Shown: positions 5,357 through 8,452 of the stretch, piece after piece | Layout: every line of letters begins with the position of its first letter | Numbering within the stretch: position 1 is the first letter of the stretch | Source of the DNA: Burkholderiaceae bacterium | Lineage (GTDB): Bacteria; Pseudomonadota; Gammaproteobacteria; Burkholderiales; Burkholderiaceae_C | Assembly (NCBI GenBank): GCA_031256125.1 | Contig: JAIRRE010000090.1 | Location: 1 to 8,452, forward strand | Length of the DNA stretch: 8,452 nt | Reading direction: 5' to 3' | Translations under genes and position numbers: made by a program | Notes under the pieces: model-generated | The model's input: only the letters and a program-made list of their open reading frames with translations | Told to the model about the DNA's origin: nothing | Databases searched by the model: none

Positions 5357-6910
5357 ATGTCCACCTTGACATCTTCGGGAGACGGCCTCAACACCGAGCC
5401 GGCGCTGCGGCGCAAGCTGCAAGCGCGTCACTTGACCATGATTGCCATCGGCGGCGCCATCGGCACCGGCCTGTTCGTGGCTTCGGGCGCCACCATTGCG
5501 CAAGCCGGGCCGGGCGGTGCGCTGGCCGCCTATTTGCTAATCGGCGCGATGGTTTATTTCCTCATGACCAGCCTGGGCGAACTGGCAGCCTATATGCCGG
5601 TGGCCGGGTCGTTCGCCACCTATGGCGCAATGTACGTGGAGGAGGGCTTTGGCTTCGCGCTGGGCTGGAACTACTGGTACAACTGGGCCGTCACCATCGC
5701 GGTGGAACTGGCGGCAGCGCAACTGGTTATGCAATACTGGTTCCCCCACCTGCCAGGCTATTGGTGGAGCGCGCTGTTTCTTGGGCTGATGTTTCTGCTC
5801 AACGCCATTTCGGTGCGTGGCTTTGGCGAGGCCGAATACTGGTTCTCGCTTGTCAAAGTCATTACCGTACTGGCCTTCCTGGTGTTGGGTGTGATGATGA
5901 TTTTTGGCATTCTGCACAGCGGCGCGTCTGCCGCGTCGCCGGGCCTGAAGAACCTGACCGTCGGCAAAGCGCCCTTCGTCGGCGGCTTGCCCGCGATGAT
6001 CGGCGTGATGATGATCGCCGGCTTTTCGTTCCAGGGCACGGAACTAATCGGCGTCGCGGCGGGTGAATCGGCCAACCCGGCGCGCAACATTCCACGCGCG
6101 GTGCGGCAAGTGTTTTGGCGCATCCTGCTGTTTTACGTGCTGGCGATCCTGATCATCGGCATTCTCATTCCTTACACCGACCCCAATCTGCTGCGCAACG
6201 ATGCCACCGATATCGGCGTAAGCCCCTTCACGCTGGTGTTTCGCAACGCCGGGCTGGTGTTTGCCGCGGCGGTCATGAACGCGGTCATCCTTACCGCCGT
6301 CCTCTCGGCGGGCAATTCGGGCATGTACGCCTCCACGCGGATGCTCTACAACTTGGCCACCGAAGGCCGTGCGCCGCGCATATTCGCCCGCCTAACGGGT
6401 CGCGGCGTGCCGCTGGCGTCGCTGCTGGCAACCACGGCGGTGGGCGCGCTGTGCTTTCTGACCACGTTGCTCCCCGGCCAAACGGTCTATCTGTGGTTGG
6501 TCAATTTATCGGGCATGACCGGCTTCATTGCCTGGTTGGGTATCGCGGTGAGCCACTACCGCTTCCGGCGCGGCCTGGTGGCGCAAGGCGTCGATTTGAA
6601 GCGTCTGCCTTACCGTTCGCCCTTCTTCCCCTACGGCCCGATCTTCGCCTTCGTGCTGTGCCTGGTCGTTACGCTGGGACAGAATTACGCTGACATTGCT
6701 AGCGGCAACGCGACTCTGATGAGTCTGTTGGCCACCTATATCGGCATTCCGCTGTTTTTGGCGATCTGGCTGGGTTACCGCATCGTCCGCAAAACGCGCC
6801 TGGTGCCACTGCACGAAATGAAATTTCCCGGATTGACGGGAGACGCGGTGGCGGGGAAACCGGCCGATGATGGCGCACCTTTGGTTGATGTCGGATTCAG
6901 ACAACAGTAA
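5357..6910 (+). CDS. lysP: Lysine-specific permease LysP (APC superfamily)
   Basis: LysP is an inner-membrane, proton-coupled lysine importer of the amino acid transporter (AAT) family with about 12 membrane helices. The 517-residue product is very close to E. coli LysP (489) over nearly its whole length. Shared blocks are LRRKLQARHLTMIAIGGAIGTGLFVASGA (17-45), SLGELAAYMPVAGSFATYG (72-90), WNYWYNWAVTIAVELAAAQLVM (104-125), GFSFQGTELIGVAAGES (222-238), VLSAGNSGMYASTRMLY (315-331) and SHYRFRRG (399-406). Glu229, Glu237, Asp282 and Asp285 line up with the acidic residues reported to matter for lysine binding and signalling in E. coli LysP. The N-terminus is four residues longer and the C-terminus carries about 25 extra residues (493-517). 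ATG 5357 gives the family start but lacks a clear Shine-Dalgarno. E. coli LysP also restrains CadC; no cadC or cadBA is visible here. Confidence 0.95.
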   Translation: MSTLTSSGDGLNTEPALRRKLQARHLTMIAIGGAIGTGLFVASGATIAQAGPGGALAAYLLIGAMVYFLMTSLGELAAYMPVAGSFATYGAMYVEEGFGFALGWNYWYNWAVTIAVELAAAQLVMQYWFPHLPGYWWSALFLGLMFLLNAISVRGFGEAEYWFSLVKVITVLAFLVLGVMMIFGILHSGASAASPGLKNLTVGKAPFVGGLPAMIGVMMIAGFSFQGTELIGVAAGESANPARNIPRAVRQVFWRILLFYVLAILIIGILIPYTDPNLLRNDATDIGVSPFTLVFRNAGLVFAAAVMNAVILTAVLSAGNSGMYASTRMLYNLATEGRAPRIFARLTGRGVPLASLLATTAVGALCFLTTLLPGQTVYLWLVNLSGMTGFIAWLGIAVSHYRFRRGLVAQGVDLKRLPYRSPFFPYGPIFAFVLCLVVTLGQNYADIASGNATLMSLLATYIGIPLFLAIWLGYRIVRKTRLVPLHEMKFPGLTGDAVAGKPADDGAPLVDVGFRQQ

Positions 6911-6943
6911 ACCGGGGGCCACGCTTTGGCAATGACCAGATCA

Positions 6944-6961
6944 ACCCGCGCGGCAGCGGGT
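6944..6961. terminator. Weak hairpin between lysP and the M48 protease gene
   Basis: ACCCGC (6944-6949) and GCGGGT (6956-6961) form a 6-bp GC-rich stem with a 6-base loop, in the 62-base gap between two genes that converge. A T-rich stretch (GGGTTGTTTATT) begins 7 bases after the stem on the plus strand, which is too far for a classical terminator. It may be a weak or Rho-assisted stop for lysP. Confidence 0.35.
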
Positions 6962-6972
6962 GTCTGGGTTGT

Positions 6973-8452
6973 TTATTCCCATTTCTTTTTTTCTTCCCGC
7001 TGGCGCTTTTGTGCTTCGCGGGCGGCTTTCAGGCGCGCGTCCACGATGCTGGCTTCGATCAGGTCTTCGGGGGCGCTTTGGTGCTGGCGGGCATAGTCCT
7101 GCGCGGCGCGCCAGCGGTCGATGGCGGCGGCGTAGTCGATATTGGCCATTTGCACCTCCCCTTCGGCGCGCAGGGCACGCAATTCAAAACCTAGCGCACG
7201 GTCGGTTTGCGCCAGTTGTTGCCAGGTCAGCGCGTCATTGGGGTGGTCGCTGACCCAAGTTTGCAAGTCGGACGCAGCGTCTTTGAGCTGGGCTGTTTGT
7301 CCGGTTTGCAGTTGCGCTTCGGCGCGCAGCAAGAGCAGGGTCCGCCCGGCAAAACTGACGTGCGCCGGGTCTTGCGAGTCATTGCTAGCGGCATCGCTGA
7401 TTTCCAGTATCGCGCCAGCGGATGGATGGAGCGTAGCGGTGTTCCCTGTGCCCGGCAGCAATTGCAGCGCTCGTGCCGGTTGCCCGGCCCGCAAGGCCAG
7501 TTCGGCACGTAGCCATAGTACCTGCTGCTCGGCTCTGGCATGGCCCGCCGTCAGCGCCGCCAGTTGCGCGGCCAGGCTTTGCGCCTTGGGAAAGTTGCGC
7601 AACACCGCTTCCGCCAGCGCCGCGGCGTAGAGCGCGGCGGCGCGCCGTTCGGGCGGTTGCTTGGCGAACTCGGCGGCTTCCGGCAGGCGCGTCCAACTGC
7701 GCAGCGTGTCCGGTCCCGGCTGCGCCAGTACCCGCGCACGGGCGGCCATTAGCAGCGCTTCCCAATCGGGCGCAGGTTTTGGCCGTCCTTGCAGGCTGCG
7801 CTGGCGCTCCTGCATGTCGGCGATGCGTTCGGTGGTCAGCGGGTGATCGCGCAAATAGGGCCAGTCGCCGTTGTCGTTGAGGCGCTCGGCGGCCTGGAGT
7901 TTTTCAAACATGCTCACGAACCCCCACGGTTCGAAACCCGCTTGCACAAACACGCTGTAACCGATACGGTCGGCCTCATGCTCCATGTTGCGCGAAAAGT
8001 GCAATTCCCGCGATATCGCCGCGGCCTGGCCGCCCGTCGCCACTGCCGCGCCCACTTCTGGATTGCGGAGGCCCGCCAGAATAGCGGCCGCCATCGCCGC
8101 CAACATCAACGGTTGCTCGCGGCTCTGGCGTGCAATGGTGCGCGCGATGTGGCGCTGCATGATGTGACTGGTCTCGTGCGCCAGCACGGCGGCCAGTTCG
8201 TCGCGCGAATCGACCACGCTGATCATGCCCAGGTTGACCCCGATATAGCCGCCGGGCATCGCAAAGGAATTGATCTCGCGGTCGCGCACCAACAGCAAGC
8301 GCCAGGCGTAGCGCTGGGCCAGTTCCGGCGTCAGATCGCCGAGCGTTTGCGCCGCCGCCAGCAGCCGCCGCCAGATGCCGTTGGTGTACTCGCTGAGGAT
8401 GGGGTCGTCAATATAGGTAGGGTCGCTGTAGAGATCGCGCACGATCAGGTCG
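6973..8452 (-). CDS. bepA: M48 family metalloprotease with TPR-like C-terminus, BepA/YfgC-like (5' end outside window)
   Basis: This is a periplasmic zinc protease of the kind that, as BepA in E. coli, helps assemble or degrade outer-membrane proteins such as LptD. The frame runs off the window; GTG 8442 is the first possible start inside, but family members begin further upstream with a signal peptide, so I treat the gene as partial. Numbered from that GTG, the zinc site is HETSH (89-93), with the third ligand Glu156 in NMEHEADRIG (152-161). DHPLTTERIADM (199-210) carries the His (His200) that matches the zinc-switch His246 of BepA. GGYIGVNLGMISVVDSRDELA (64-84) is also typical. After about residue 225 comes an Ala/Leu/Arg-rich helical region that fits TPR repeats, ending in a Lys/Arg/Glu-rich tail (KRQREEKKKWE). 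Catalytic residues are intact. It converges with lysP. Confidence 0.9.
   Translation of the reverse strand, partial: DLIVRDLYSDPTYIDDPILSEYTNGIWRRLLAAAQTLGDLTPELAQRYAWRLLLVRDREINSFAMPGGYIGVNLGMISVVDSRDELAAVLAHETSHIMQRHIARTIARQSREQPLMLAAMAAAILAGLRNPEVGAAVATGGQAAAISRELHFSRNMEHEADRIGYSVFVQAGFEPWGFVSMFEKLQAAERLNDNGDWPYLRDHPLTTERIADMQERQRSLQGRPKPAPDWEALLMAARARVLAQPGPDTLRSWTRLPEAAEFAKQPPERRAAALYAAALAEAVLRNFPKAQSLAAQLAALTAGHARAEQQVLWLRAELALRAGQPARALQLLPGTGNTATLHPSAGAILEISDAASNDSQDPAHVSFAGRTLLLLRAEAQLQTGQTAQLKDAASDLQTWVSDHPNDALTWQQLAQTDRALGFELRALRAEGEVQMANIDYAAAIDRWRAAQDYARQHQSAPEDLIEASIVDARLKAAREAQKRQREEKKKWE

Noticed and set aside
6694..7393. 14-base direct repeat CATTGCTAGCGGCA at 6694-6707 and 7380-7393
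   Set aside because: Both copies are inside well-conserved coding genes. One such match in 8.4 kb is not far from chance, and there are no element ends or target duplications.

Overview
The window is about 60% GC, gene-dense chromosomal DNA from a proteobacterium, most likely a betaproteobacterium of the Burkholderiales (inference). Three things point there: the S3/L16/S17 sequences, a cytochrome c' that closely resembles the Alcaligenes/Achromobacter type as I remember it, and the divergent smpB / ratA-rnfH arrangement. It reads as core genome. I see no mobile element, CRISPR array, tRNA or rRNA, and no undescribed multi-gene system.

Layout. 1-1252 (+): the 3' end of rpsC, then rplP, rpmC and rpsQ, tightly packed and closed by a strong intrinsic terminator. 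This is the tail of the S10 ribosomal-protein operon; rplN and the spc operon do not follow. 1334-3243 (-): ratA, rnfH and tsaD, read right to left. ratA and rnfH overlap by ATGA and tsaD starts 27 bases further on, so they are probably one transcript. 3319-3801 (+): smpB, divergent from ratA. 3829-4515 (-): a cytochrome b561-type membrane protein. 4678-5130 (+): a secreted cytochrome c', divergent from the b-type gene and ending in a textbook terminator. 5357-6910 (+): a lysine permease (LysP). 6973-8452 (-): a BepA/YfgC-like M48 metalloprotease with TPR-like C-terminus, cut by the window edge.

How the genes work together. The left half concerns translation and its quality control: ribosomal proteins, tRNA t6A synthesis (TsaD), ribosome rescue (SmpB) and a ribosome-associated/COQ10-like START protein (RatA). 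The right half concerns the envelope: a putative haem b to periplasmic haem c electron-transfer pair, lysine uptake and outer-membrane protein quality control.

The most striking observation is an in-frame TAG (14-16) in rpsC at the place of a conserved tyrosine. The S3 sequence continues correctly on both sides. It is a one-base change in an essential gene, so it is either a sequence error or a real nonsense codon that needs readthrough or a second copy. Secondary points are the end of the S10 cluster at rpsQ, the tsaD linkage to ratA-rnfH, and a Phe at the distal haem position of the cytochrome c'.
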